A DNA stretch of 64,000 bases from Dasypus novemcinctus. Its lineage: Eukaryota > Chordata > Mammalia > Cingulata > Dasypodidae. Position 1 is the first letter of the stretch; each line of letters begins with the position of its first letter. Location of the stretch: NCBI RefSeq assembly GCF_030445035.2, contig NC_080683.1, positions 96,619,675 through 96,683,674 on the forward strand, read 5' to 3'. The position numbers and the translations under genes were made by a program. Positions 1 to 12,569 of the stretch are shown here, piece by piece. Under the pieces are notes generated by a model, which saw only the letters and a program-made list of their open reading frames with translations, did not search any database and was not told where the DNA came from.

Positions 1-1194
1 AGGTTAGCAGTGACTACAACCATACTGCCGACTACTGTTTCCCCAGTGCCTTGCACAGGGTGGCACTCCTAAATACCTGTAGAAGGAACATTGTCAAAAA
101 CATTTCTTAATTTGATTTAATACAGGAAAATAAAAGACAAGAACTATATATACGGTGATACTATAGAACCAATATTGAAAACAATTGGATGTGAATTATT
201 GCTATATACTTTAGAAAGAGTGACAGCATCTGGGTATATCATTTAGGGCCAATTGCCTTTGTTGTCACTTCAAAAAATTGGAGGGTCAAGTCAGTAATGA
301 TGTATTACTTTGACTCATATAATCTTTTTTTTTTTTTGGTAATATGTTGTGGGAACCTGGCTTACCTGTTCCCTATTTGTTGCACTTGCCCCCAGTTATT
401 GAAAAGTTTGCTGTGCTGATGAGGAACAGCTGCTTTGGAGTTCCTAATAAATATGATGCGGTAACTAGGGCTGAGGCTCTCAGTTCCAGAAGCTGCAGGC
501 CCCCTGGTTCCATCCTTGGTTCCTCCCTCATATTTCTCCTTGTTCATTATTTCTGCAAGTTCTGTGTCACCTTTCTTTTGAGCAAACCTGTTCCTGAGCT
601 TGTTCTCGGCAGTAATATACCTTAGTGAGAATTTAAAACTTAAATTTCAATTGTGTAGATATAGTTATACTTTATTGAATCTCTTGTTTAGAAATTAAGT
701 ACTTGAGAGTTTATGCACACTGAAGTTGGTAGTAGTAATTGCCCCAACATCAGGGGGAGAAAGGAAGCCTATTTAGACTTAGTTTCAGAGATTATATTCT
801 CTCTCTCTTTTGATTTAAACAACTTTTCAGAACTCCCGATTTCTTTCATTAACGCTTAAAGCATTTTCTTACCTAATTATATACAACTACATAATCATGT
901 ATATATTATGTATATATAACACATATAATTAAGGCATATACACATACATGCATAAGTAATAAATATAAGGTTTAACATCGAATATGATGTTATTATCAAG
1001 AGAGATTTTTCCAAACAAATGGAGCTAAGGTTTTACTTTCTCCCCTGCCTCCCCATCCCCTAACCACTTCCTTCTCAGGCAAAGGAGTGACTCTGTGCCA
1101 GGGCTCCAAGTTTTTTAGACAAGGCGCATAAGATCCTCAAAGATGCCAAGATGACAAGGGGCTGAGGGAAACCGACAGGGGTTCAATGTGTAGG

Positions 1195-1435
1195 GAGAGG
1201 ATGAGTGTGAGGGTCAGACAGACCCAAGTTCAAATCCCAGGAAAGGCACGCAGGAGCTGTGTGGCCCCGGGCAATTTGCTTGACCCTTTTGGTTTTCAGT
1301 TTCCTACCTGTAAAATGGGGACAGTAATACTTAATTCATAGTGTTGTTTGGGAATTTAATGAGATTATGTACATAAAGTGTTAGCACAGTGTCTAACACA
1401 GAGGACACACTAACAAATGGCATGTTGTCATTACT
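1195..1435 (+). repeat. MIR SINE
   Basis: The order of motifs matches the mammal-wide MIR: a tRNA-like part with 'caagttcaaatccca', then the core with 'tgtgtggccccgggcaa', 'cagtttcctacctgtaaaat' and a 3' part ending in 'acataaagtgttagcacagt'. It is diverged and has no clear flanking duplication, as expected for its age. Confidence 0.8.
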
Positions 1436-2719
1436 TGCATACTTTTTTCCATTAGAATTAGAAGATAAAGGAAACAAAATTTATGCAAGGATCTAGTTAT
1501 CGGTCACATTAATCATAGATCATGCTACACAGAAAAGCAGCTAAGGAGACTTTCTCAGAACAAGAAAGAAAGATGGATTCATCCTTCTAGAAGAAAGAAG
1601 GGAATATATTTTAGAGGGTAGCTGAGAAGCTATACTTTTTATTAAATGTGTGGTCTTAACTGCTACATCTATTTGAAATCTAGGGAAAAAGGGGACCCAG
1701 TATTTTGAAGAAAACAGGTCTCTAATCTAATGATTGATGTCCATGGCTAGTAAAAATCAAAACCAAAATGGAGCTACTTATGGTAATAATTTAATAAAAA
1801 TTTGGTGAGAGAACTAAGTTAGATAATGTAAACAATGTAAACTATAAAGAAAAAAGCACTTAAAATGATTAGATATTGTTTCTGTTAATATTATTCATGG
1901 AACCAAATATGCCCACAAAATAATCACTTAGATTAAATAATCAATTCAAGAATAATAATATTCTTATTATAACTCATAAGGCAAAATTCTATGTTTGAAG
2001 AAGAAATTGGGGTCTTGTTATACAGCAACAGAAAACTCTGGAGTCTACTACATACAGCACTCTTTTTTATGACCACTAATGTGTTCTGAGGCCCCCTGGG
2101 ATTTGTGAAGACAAGGTACTCAAGAGTGAAGTATATGAGCAGTAATCTCACCTTGAGGAGAAGGAAAAGCCTTTTCTCCCTGCCAGTTTGGTTTACCACC
2201 TTCAAATCAGCTCTTGAAAGCACTGTCTGCACCCCCCTCTGTGCTTTGGAAAACACTAGCAATACTAAGGCGATGCATGAGATTTCAAATCAATCAAAGA
2301 CGTTACTTCCTCAGGTGGTTTTTGAGCAATTCTACTGAGAGCCAAAGGCCCACAATTATGCTAACCAATCATGCAACCAGACAGCTTTCTCCCTCCGAGT
2401 TTCTAGAGCACAGAGGCGACTGCCCGGCAGGTCAGGGGAAAGGTGATCCATCTGTGCAGCAGCGGTAATGTCTGAACGCCACTTCTCAAGGCTCCAGGAC
2501 TGCGTTCAGCCGCAGCTGATGGGTCAATTCTTGACTATTAAGGTGATCAGTTATCTGACATGTGAAATACAGTCCTCTGCAGCTGCCTACCTCTGTGCCA
2601 TTAGCACTACACGTCTCTCTGAGAGAAAACACAAAGGGATGGTCCAAAACTTCTTCAACAATGAAGCCTAATATATTGCCAAACTCAATTAATAGGAAAT
2701 TGAAAAACAGTGATGGGTT

Positions 2720-2980
2720 TAAAGTTTAGAAATAGAATTACAGGAGGAGTGGGGTGGGGAGGTGGGGGGTATACAGGAACCTCTTATATTTTTTAATGTA
2801 ACTTTTTTTGTGTGATGTATATATCTTCAAAAAAATACAATTTACAAAAATAATGGGGTGGGGTGGTGGGGAGCGGTGTATATGGGAACCTCATGTTTTT
2901 TAAGTTTATTTTTTAATGTAACATTCTTTGCGATCTATTAACTTTAATTTTAAAAAGTGTAAAAAAAACAACAACAAAGG
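2720..2980 (+). mobile_element. Two tandem L1 3'-end tails
   Basis: Two related units lie head to tail, each with a G-rich tract (2742-2768 and 2854-2876) followed by 'gaacctc', a T-rich stretch and 'ttttttaatgtaac'. The same kind of G-rich/TAATGTAA ending is seen in the L1 3' tails at 50608-51422. An A-rich tail follows near 2961. Two successive insertions or an internal duplication could explain this. Confidence 0.6.
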
Positions 2981-4639
2981 GATGGAAGAAGATTCACAGC
3001 ATGGGTGAAAAGCATGACAAAAAATAAGTGAGAGAAAGAGAGAGAAAACTAATACGTGATGACCTGTGGAATATTTGGTTTTAAAATCCTAACCCTTCAT
3101 TACCACATCAAAGTTGAAGTTAGATTCCATATGTAGAGGGTTTTTATTTCTCAAGAATACATATATTCAGAGTAGTTTCTGAATGAGGATCCCATAACTA
3201 GTTAACTCAGACCAAAACTTGGAACAATAGTTTGTCAAAACCTTTTACTATTCCCCAAAGAAGCCCCTTCTAAATGCATCAGTTCTAGTGACTTTACCTA
3301 GAAAAGCCTAGAGTGTAATTCTCCAGTTCACAGGTGGGTGGAGAACTATAACCACAGAAGTAAATACACCGACTCCCAGATTTACAGGCATATTCTAATG
3401 GGGCTATGTTAAAGAAGCTTAGAGGAAGGAACAGACGGACAGAAACTCCCCACTGCACCCCCCCCCCCCCCACTTTCCTACCACAGGCAACTGTTTTTAA
3501 ACCACGGTTTATATCCATCCGTTCATCATACTATGCTATGTCTTGCAATAGAGTGCCTCTCTAAATTTATAAATTTATAATCATGTCTGTTTGCAATTAA
3601 TTTTAGAAACATTTGATAAGGCATGGGAAATAAAGAGAAATATCCTTGGTTTAACTTTTTCCTATTTTTCTAATCACCAGTGGTAAACAGATTTACAATT
3701 GTAATATTGAAAAATACAGACTTGGGGGAGGGTGGGAACTAAAAAAAGAGGTAGAAAACATGAAGAATAAAAAGCTGCATATATTTTTAGGTTGAATTGG
3801 AAGAATATAAGTGTCATCTCTTATGTTAGGACTATATTCAGCCAAAATGTTCTTCAGAAAGTCTCTAAGAGTATAGTGTTCTAATATGAGGCAGTAACTT
3901 CCAGACCATTAGCTGGGGCTCTGTTTCCAAATCTACTCCTCCAGGCATAAATTACAAAGTTAATAAAGAGCAGATTAAAACCAACCAAGAACAAATTATT
4001 AATTTAGCTTTCCATTTCACTCTTCAATTCTTGCCTTAAACGGGCTAGGAACCTCTGTTGCCAATTTGGTTAAAGCTGCAGCAGCTCTAATAATCAACCA
4101 TCTATCACAGAGCATGTAGATACATCCTAAATGAAAGCACCATGTGCCTAATTATTTAGTTAAATTTATACATGTAGCTGTCTCCTAATGAGACATTTTC
4201 AGCTTCTCAGCTTACAAAATATTTCCTTCTATGCCTTTAAGGTATTTCTCCAGATTTCATTCTTCTCCCCTGCTTTCTTTCCTCCCTTCCCAACCTGAGG
4301 GTTTGTGTGACATCAGGCCAGGAAGCCAGAGGTAACTGGATGCTGATGAATGAATGGCGACCTGCTCCTATGGCAGTCCTAAGAGTGTGCATCACTTCTG
4401 TGGGATACCAACTGAAGCAAGGCAAAAGAATGCTTAGTTTCCTGCCACAGGAAGCAGGAATTTTGGCAAGAACAATTAAGGAGGGAGGCAACAGTAGAAA
4501 AGAAGTTAACCGTCACACAGCAATACCACAGCTCAAACTTCCTTCTTTCCTGGAAATGACATCCTAAATCTAATCTACTTACCAAGGCTTTTCTCGACAA
4601 AAGTTCAAGCTTGTGATTCCAACCAATGCCCAGTTGCTA

Positions 4640-4790
4640 ATAAATACTATTTATTGAACAGCCATTGTGCTGAGAGCTTTGTGAATCTTTTCTATTTTAG
4701 TTCTTCTAACTACCCTGCAAATGAGAATTATTAGCCCCATTTCATAGATGTGGAAGGGAAGGTTTGGAAGGTTTCTACTCTGCCGTATAA
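4640..4790 (-). repeat. MIR SINE fragment
   Basis: The plus strand reads 'atttattgaacagccattgt...attattagccccatttcatag', the reverse complement of the MIR 3' half. It is diverged and lacks the tRNA-like end. Confidence 0.6.
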
Positions 4791-5223
4791 CCTTACAATC
4801 TGCTGGTTAGGTTGTAAAGAATATTGATAGTATATTTTAAATAGTTTCTCATTTTAGTTACCTTTAAGACAAATAACTTTCCACTATCAAATTCTGGGCA
4901 TGACAGAAAGCAGTGTTTCCACTTTCAGGGGTCTAAAGTCTAGTTGGCAGATAATACATATATGCCCATGAAATTAGTGACAGACAGGTTGAGGACATAA
5001 CAAATGATGTGGGTATTTGGAGAGCATGGAGAGGACTTCAGGAATACATGAATTTTGAGCAAGCAAGGAGAGCTATTTGATTCAAACAATTTGAGGGAAA
5101 TGAAGTAAACAAGGCAAAGACCTAAATCAGGTGTGTTTTACAGACAGTAACTGTGAATTTAGCTAAAACACACAGCCCTTATTGGTAAGTAATGGGATAT
5201 ATGACTCAAGAAGCAAACTGAGG

Positions 5224-5621
5224 GAAGAGGATGTTGCTCAACTGATAGAGCATCTGCCTACCATATAGGAGGTCCAGGGTTCAAACCCAGGGCTTCCTGG
5301 CCCACGTGCACTACTGCCACACACAAGGAGTGCCACGCCACGCAGGGGTGTCCCCTGCATAGGGGGGCCCCACACGCAGGGAGTGTGCCCCTCAAGGAGA
5401 GCCACCCTGCGCGAAAACCGCAGCCCGCCCAGGAGTGGCGCCGCACACACGGAGAGGTGATGCAGCAAGATGATGCAATAAAAGGAGACACAGATTCTCG
5501 GTGTCACCCAGAATGTGGGTGGACACAGAGGAATGCACAGGAAATGGACACAAGAGAGCAAACGACAGAGGTAGGGGAAGGGGAGAGAAATAAATAAAAA
5601 TAAATCTTAAAAAAAAAAAAG
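5224..5621 (+). mobile_element. DAS-type tRNA-derived SINE (armadillo)
   Basis: The head is tRNA-like with a clear pol III B box (GGTTCAAACCC, 5278-5288). The body shows the GC-rich repeated blocks typical of armadillo DAS SINEs ('aggagtgccacgccacgcag', 'gcgccgcacacacggagag'), and the tail ends in 'aaataaataaaaataaatct' plus poly-A. Perfect 14-bp target-site duplications (GAAGCAAACTGAGG) flank it at 5210-5223 and 5622-5635. It interrupts an older L2-like repeat and sits in MAN1A1 intron 1, antisense to the gene. Confidence 0.95.
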
Positions 5622-5691
5622 GAAGCAAACTGAGGCAGGTTTGTAGAAGGCTATGGATGCCAGGCTAATGAGGTGGGACTTCATTCTAGAG

Positions 5692-5872
5692 CAGTGGTTT
5701 CAAACTGCCATCGCTGAACCACCATCTGGGAACATGGTAAAAGGGCAAATTCTTGGGGCCATGCAGACCTACTGAATCAGAAATTCTGGGGGTGGAACCC
5801 AGCAACCTATGTTCCAAGAAACACTGCAGGTGATTCTGAAGCACAGTAAAGTTGGAGAATTGCTGCTCTATA
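5692..5872 (-). mobile_element. MER5A hAT-type DNA transposon (non-autonomous)
   Basis: The terminal 'gcagtggtttcaaactg' and the internal 'cctactgaatcagaaattct' followed by 'gggggtggaacccagcaacc' are diagnostic of MER5A read in reverse. Length is close to the family's 189 bp. It is inserted in an older L2-like repeat; the 8-bp duplication expected for hAT elements is only partly visible. Confidence 0.85.
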
Positions 5873-6009
5873 GGAAATGGAGAACCACTAAAACCTCTGA
5901 ATTGAGCAACATGAGAGAAGTGATCTCTAGTCGAACAGTGACCTGCAAAATGGTTTGGAAAAGGGACCATTTGCAAGTTCATAAAATTTATAGAGACTCT
6001 ACCCTGCAA

Positions 6010-8470
6010 TTATTTATATGAGACAGTTCTTTTCAGGAAATACAATATTAGCTGGGAAGCAGAAGACCAAGGTCCTTTCTTTCTCTCAAAAGATCACACC
6101 CTTTTACAGAGAAAATTATTAAACACTAATTTCTCTAGTGGAAAATAATATATTATATGTGACTTTTCATCTCAGAGTGGTACTATGACTTATAAAAAGA
6201 CTTTTGTCTCCCAAAAAGAAAAATTTTGGCAGGATAGCAAAAACAAAACAAACAAAAAACCCCACTTTAAATAGCCGCATCATGTACAAAATTGAAATAT
6301 AAGAAACATGACAGCTCTTATCAAACATAGTTCACAACTCCAGACAATAATGATCAGAAATGAAAGCAGACTCTACCTAATTTAAAAATCATGTGACTGA
6401 AAAACAAAATGTTGGGCATAAAAATAAAACTGATTTTTTAAATGAAACAACAGAATTTTATATTCAAGTAAATGTTGACCTTCAAAGCAATCTCACAAGT
6501 ATCTACATTTATTTCAGCGATATTATATTGGCTGAGAAGATTTTTTGGAACCACGTTCACAGCCAGTTTATAAGTCATTTTAAGAAAATGAATACAGTTT
6601 TTCATTTTATAAATCATTCTGAAAAATGACTTTAATACTGTAAATGACATTTCCTACATTCATTACTCTCTTTACTCACTAGATTTGGTTTAGGATGACT
6701 TTTGACTGTTGTAAAAAAAAAAAAAAATCCCTCCTTCTCCACTCTCCAAGGGACAATGGCTTATAAACCATGAGGTCATATAAGAAAAAGGGCTTCAAAG
6801 ATGAAATGACATTATTTTTGGAAAATGTGATGATTTAAAAGGGGCTGACAAGTAACCTGATTAAGTCCTCCAGGTATATTTGTTTAAAAAGCATGTTCAT
6901 TCAACAAATATTTACTGGGAAAGGTCCAGGGCTAGCTCACCTGGTACGGATGAAAAAGTTGAAGCTCTCTTGCCCTCAGCATGGCAAGTCTGGAATAGAT
7001 GCATGACCATGAAGGGCCAATATCACAGAACTTCTGTACTCTCAGAGTCAGAGACAACAAACGTACTTTTAAGCTGCACTACTGCTTTATCGTATTACTG
7101 AGAGAACACGTAAAAAATCATAATTTTTATCCAACCTAATGGCTAAAGCAGATTTCAACAGTAGTTAATAAATCATCTTCATTTTTCATATTCCTCAAAT
7201 TCTTTTTTTAAAATTACTGAATTCATCATTACACAATTCTAAGTTAAGTAACCCCTAGAGGATTAAATAATGAAGACTAATCAAAGTTGCTTATTATGAG
7301 CAAATGTATACAATGTATTAAATACATGCCAATTATGAAATACCCTTTTTGCTACATAAAGTTCCTTTTACACTTCTTAATAAGAATGTCTTACAAAATT
7401 GCTGACTCGGGCTAATAACTCCTTAAATCATAAAAGAGCCTGCACAAGCATTTCTAATTATGAGAAGAATCCTGTAGTTGACTACATACATTATAACATT
7501 AATGCTGCTAGTTGTCTACGAAAATAACGTCTCAGAGAATAGCATCTTAAATATTCTAAAATTGCTATCACTTTAAACCACAATTTATAAAACTAATATA
7601 GTGCATTTATGTTGATTGTTATTCATCATGTTAACGCAGTTTCAAAGCCAGATTTAAATAGTTCTGGCATTTGGCAGAAATTTATGAACTAACCAAGGTC
7701 AGAATATAAATACAGTTTGAAATGTGCAGCTCTTCATTATCTCAAAAAGCACAACTAAAAACTTTATCTCAAGTTGGGGGGGGGGAAGCTATATTTTCGT
7801 ACAAATCACGCTTTTCTTCTATTCTATAATAAGATGCCTTCAGCAGACAATAATGCATATTTATCTGATTTAAAACACTAAGCCTCTAATTTACAAAAGA
7901 TTAGCCCTCTTCTTCAAAAATAAGAACATATATTGCTATGGAATCTTATGAATATTTTCCTTTTAGTTATTTTTTTCTTCTTTAAGAACTCAGCTTTATA
8001 ACACTTGCAATTTTCTAGCATCATTAAAATCACTTAAGAAATTCTATTTGGACTATTTTTCATTGACAACTATGATCTTAAAATACTAGGAAACTGTTCT
8101 GATGATGAACCAAGGTAAGGAATCCTATCAATAATCTTACGTATCCAACTCAAGGAAGAAGCAAATTTTGTTGTCACCAACTTATCCTAAAATATTCTTA
8201 TCAAATCATATCACCTTTGCCTCCCACAGGAGTCCAAGCCTCTAACAGATGGCTTGCCGGATCCACCTCCTCTGATACCCCACTACTTTGGCCTCCAAGC
8301 TCTGCTTTCCTCCTAATCTTGCTCTTTGAAAACTTCCTGGTTAAATAAAACTCACAATGAAGAAACGTTACTTGTCGACCAACACAGAAGAAAATGTTGA
8401 TCAAAGAAAGGCAAATTAAAAATACAAATACCAACAAACAAAAAACAAAACAAAAACAAACCAAGATACC
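6010..8470. other. Intronic sequence without recognisable features
   Basis: AT-rich intron DNA. I see only homopolymer runs (A-run near 6714, G-run near 7777) and a possible L2-end-like phrase at 6896-6915. No exon, RNA gene or clear repeat. Confidence 0.6.
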
Positions 8471-8479
8471 ATTCCATCA

Positions 8480-9030
8480 CCTATGAAATTTACAAAGATA
8501 TAAACCACATTCATTATATTACAGGTGGAAGTATAAATTCTTTTTGGAAAGTAATCCCTTAAAATGTACTATAATCCTCAATGTTCAGGTCCTTTGACCC
8601 ACTTATTCCCTTTTAGGAATTTAAGGGGAAATCCCACTATGATGGTAGGATGAGTGAAAAATGAAAAAGAGACTTAATGAGCAAAGGTTTTTTAGCTCAG
8701 CATTTCTAATAAAAACAAAAAAATGGAAATAACCTAAAAGTCCAGGTACAAGGGAATGGTTAAATAAATCATGATGATTCTATTTGATATATTATGCTGT
8801 CATAAAGTGTCATAAAATGACACTTTAAAATAAAATTTTAAAAAAAGTTCTACATATCATCTGATTTTAACTGTGGGGAAAAAACTGATACTGGGGTAGA
8901 AAGTGTTGACAGCACTTGTGATTGAATGATAGAAATGTAGACTTTTTTGGTTTCCATTCCTGTGTACTTTCAAAATTTTCTTTCCTAAGTGGGCTTTGGT
9001 TTATAATAAAATAACAACAAAAAATACTTG
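8480..9030 (+). mobile_element. L1M-type LINE 3' end
   Basis: The sequence follows the ORF2-end/3' UTR of old L1s: 'aggtggaagtataaattctt', 'cctttgacccacttattccc', 'atggaaataacctaaaagtc' and 'gggaatggttaaataaatca'. It is heavily diverged and 5' truncated. The end near 'tttataataaaataacaaca' is A-rich. Confidence 0.75.
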
Positions 9031-9104
9031 CTTCTTCTACAAACCTATTATCTCCCATTTTAAGGCAAATCTCAAAGTCCACTAATTTCTGCTGAGCAAC
9101 TTAA

Positions 9105-9765
9105 GTTATACAGAGTCAATTTCCATTATTCACAGTAGTTATGTTCTATAAAACTGCTGTGAACACAGAATTAGAAAATACTGAATCATTGATCATAATG
9201 GAAATACAGGGTTAGGTTCCTGCAAGCTTCTGGTCACATTTTCATCAACCAATCAATACGTAAGCTTGTTTTATGTATTTCTGTTTAAAGGCATCTTATT
9301 TGATTACGTATTGTTGATTCATTAACATTCATTAATATTGAACTCATGGCCAACAACACTTCATTCATGCCAGAATGAAACTTATCTAACATATATATTT
9401 TCTCCATAAGGCACATCACAGCCTTCTTGGGTTTAGGAACTCTAGACAGCATTTCAGCACTATGCTTGGGGACCATTTTAGCAAAGTCAGTAAGAAAAAG
9501 CACAAAAATTCAAAAAATATGGTACTGAATATATTGTAAAAATGGAACTTGTTTACAGTATGAGAGCTGAAACAAGGCAGGACATTGTCACCTTGTTTGA
9601 CCTCAGCTGAGAATGTGTATTCAGATGACTCAAATTTTCTACCACTCTGTACATGTCCAAGAATGATCATGGAAGCACCACAAGTATTGATTTTGGGTTA
9701 CAAATACATTTTAGTGAGTAGGCAAATCCCTGAATATGGAAAATGATAAGGAACAACTATATTTT
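9105..9765. mobile_element. Probable Tigger/MER-type DNA transposon remnant
   Basis: The left end (near 'agtcaatttccattattcac') and the reverse complement of the right end (near 'ggaaaatgataaggaacaac') look like diverged terminal inverted repeats. Between them phrases such as 'tacagggttaggttcctgca' and 'gcacatcacagccttcttgg' resemble a mammal-wide non-autonomous DNA transposon. The family name is from memory and uncertain; no transposase frame remains. Confidence 0.5.
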
Positions 9766-11734
9766 TAATAGCAGGCTTTAGGGAACAATACCTTGAGGAA
9801 AGGCATGTGCTGGTGCTGAAATTTCAGGCAACTGGGAATGAGATTTTGAAGCTGGGTACACACCCCAGTGCTGACCTAATCATAGCTCTGTCCTTTTGTA
9901 TTATACTCCGACAGAGATACAGTGAAGAAACACACCCTTTTAGCAGCTCCAGCATTTATTCCTGTGAAAGAACTGGGGTCTGACAATCACACCCCAAACA
10001 TCAGCTCAGAGAAGCTGGACATGGCCATCCCTAGCTTGAACTTGATTCTTAGAAGAATCAAGCCCCCATGGCACCTTGGAAAGAACATTTATGAGGAAGG
10101 ATCTGGTAAAAAGGGAGACTCCAGCAATAGTTCATGGTCCTTGGGTGACCTGTGTTCATGCCACAGCCACCAGTCACTCACAGGCTTGTGGACATAAATT
10201 ATTGACACACCCTTTCCCATAAACTCCCAGGGAAAACCTAACCTAGGCAACAGGCTTCCCTATCAGCATTGCAGTGAATATTGTTTGGGTCTGTAGCTTG
10301 CTGTATTATTAAACCATCCCTGCACAGCCTGGCTTCTTTCATCAGGTTTTCATCCCCTTATTTCCATGCCTCCTCTCATAATGAGTTTCTCATATGAAAC
10401 ACCCCACACTAGACACTGGAAGCAGGACAATCTTATCAGACACCCACATATAAACATGTGAAAAAGTGTCAGTGCAAGTTAATATAACATGGTCTGAGTG
10501 TCTACATATGAAACTATAGGGAGCAAGAGTGATCGAAAAGGAGTGAAGCAATGAGAAACAGGGTCTCTGATAAACTCAGGAGCCAGGGAGACAAACGTTC
10601 TGACGGAAAAACAAAAGCCAGGGAGGCATTCCAGTTACAAGAGTCAAATCGACACAAAGGATACCTGTGCTTTTTCATTTTATCATCTCAGTTCTGGATT
10701 ATCTGCAGGACTGCTGGGCTATAAAGTACCTAAAGCCACTGCCAGGGTATTCATAACAGAAATGAGGGCTCTGACTTTTAAATGCTCTTAAGCCTTAATC
10801 TCATTTGGTTTTCTTTCAAGTACTTATGATCACAGAAGTCTTTATAAGGACTCACTGGGGGTGGAGCAGGGCTGCAGCATTCTTCCGAGCAAAGGAATTA
10901 GCCGGTATTGCTTTCTCAGGCAATACCAGCCCAAGTCAAAGTGCTCCATACCCTCTGAGATGGTCCCAGCAGGGCCTCTCCCTGGGGCCTCTCCCTGCTG
11001 GCCCGCCAGTCCGGCCTGAGGAGAGGGAGGGCGGGTTCAGCCAGTCTCCAAAGCCCATGTTCTTCATCAGAGTCAACAGGCCACTTGGAGCAGGGAGAGA
11101 CAGGTCCTGACTCAGACCTCAGTGCACTAGAGACTCCCATGAAGTCACAGCTCACTGGGCCTTAACTTTTGATATATGAAAGAACTGGATCCCTGATCTC
11201 CTTCTGGTCCTAAAACTCCAATAAATTGAGATTCGGGATGAAGCGCTCGAATAGGCCAAAATCTCTGAACTACAAGTCATAACAGAAGTATGTGAACTTT
11301 GACAATCAGATGACACAATGAGCTCTGAGTATCAAATTTATCATAATTATATCATGTTTTACCAAATCTAAAATCATTTTTTTCTTACTTTTTTCAACAT
11401 TTCCCCAAAGACTCTCTCTTTCATTCTATTTTAGGGTACAATTTCCTTACTTAAGGAGGTAACTCAAGAACTGCAGCTTCCATGGGAAAATAGTACTTCA
11501 GGAAAAAGCACATTTAACTGAGAGATAGAGGGAAACTAATTCTTGAATACATATTTTGAAGTACAGAAGCTGAAGAAATATATGAAGAAGTATATGTAGT
11601 AGTATAAAATTTTAAAGATACCTACCTAGGGTCTTTTGGAATTTGACAGGTACAGGAGAAAAGCAGACTTGAAAAGTAGCAAAATAAAATCATAGTTATC
11701 TAGAATGATCATTTTGATGAAACTAAAATGTATA

Positions 11735-12205
11735 TCCCTCCCTTTTTAAATTTTTATTTACACACATTCCATTTCCACAAACATACACTCCCTTGGTAAC
11801 ATCTAACCTACTTTCTATCTCTTTGCATTTGCTGTTTCTAGATATTTTATATAAGAAATTTATACAGTATTTGTCTTTATGCACCTTGCTTATTTCACTC
11901 AGCACGGTTCATCTGACTTCCAGGATGTCTCAGAATTTCATTCCTTCTTAACAATAGAATAATATTCCATAGTGTATCTATGCCACATTCATTTGCTGAT
12001 GGACACTTGGGTTGTTTCCACTTTTTGGCTCTTGTGAATACGACTGCTATAAACACTCATGTACAAGTAATCCTTTGAAGTCCCGTTTTTCACTTTCTTT
12101 GCATATATACCTAAAGGTGGAAATGCCAGGTCTCATGATAATTCCATATTGAACTTTTTGAGGAACTGCCATATTGCATTCCACAGTGGCTGTACCATTT
12201 TACAA
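11735..12205 (-). mobile_element. L1M-type LINE 3' fragment
   Basis: In reverse orientation the segment carries the L1 ORF2-end/3' UTR pattern: 'aatattccatagtgtatcta', 'gatggacacttgggttgttt', 'aactgccatattgcattcca'. The plus-strand T-rich start near 11740 corresponds to its A-rich tail. It is truncated and diverged. Confidence 0.85.
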
Positions 12206-12339
12206 TAAAATAATACAATAAATAAGCACCAAAACTTTAAACTATTTTTGATAACCATTTGAAACTCATTACCCACTTCCTCAATATACTGAACAGTATG
12301 TGCAACACTGTGATCTTGGCATGATGGTTTTAGGTAGTG

Positions 12340-12560
12340 ATTAATAACAGTAATAAGAGCATATAGCATTTATTGTGCACTCACGGCATGCCAGGCACCA
12401 TTCTACATGCATTGTGTAGGTTATCTCATTTAAGTCTTGTGAGTCAATAAAATGGGTACAATTATTATCCACATTTTACAAATGAGGGAACAGAAGCTCT
12501 GAGAGATTGAGGAGCTTGCTTAAGGTCACAAAGTAAGTGGTAGCGTATTATAGAAGCTGC
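12340..12560 (-). repeat. MIR SINE
   Basis: Reverse-complement MIR: 'atgccaggcaccattctaca', 'attattatccacattttaca', 'aatgagggaacagaagctct' and 'gcttaaggtcacaaagtaag' occur in the family's order, ending before the tRNA-like head. Confidence 0.85.
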
Positions 12561-12569
12561 TCTTCTAAC

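Larger units (their letters stand above)
4890..6000 (+). repeat. L2-like ancient repeat, split by a SINE and MER5A
   Basis: Three pieces (about 4890-5223, 5636-5690 and 5873-5960) read like one old mammalian interspersed repeat: 'gagcatggagaggacttcag', 'gctatggatgccaggctaat' and 'gagcaacatgagagaagtga'. Their order is collinear once the SINE (5224-5621) and the MER5A element (5692-5872) are removed. The L2 assignment is from memory and approximate. Confidence 0.45.

Noticed and set aside
5278..5288. tRNA gene suggested by a B box
   Set aside because: It is the tRNA-derived head of a SINE with target-site duplications and an A-rich tail; no cloverleaf with an anticodon arm is kept.
9922..10197. 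91-codon open frame in intron 1
   Set aside because: It begins at a non-ATG codon, has no recognisable domain and no splice sites matching a MAN1A1 exon.
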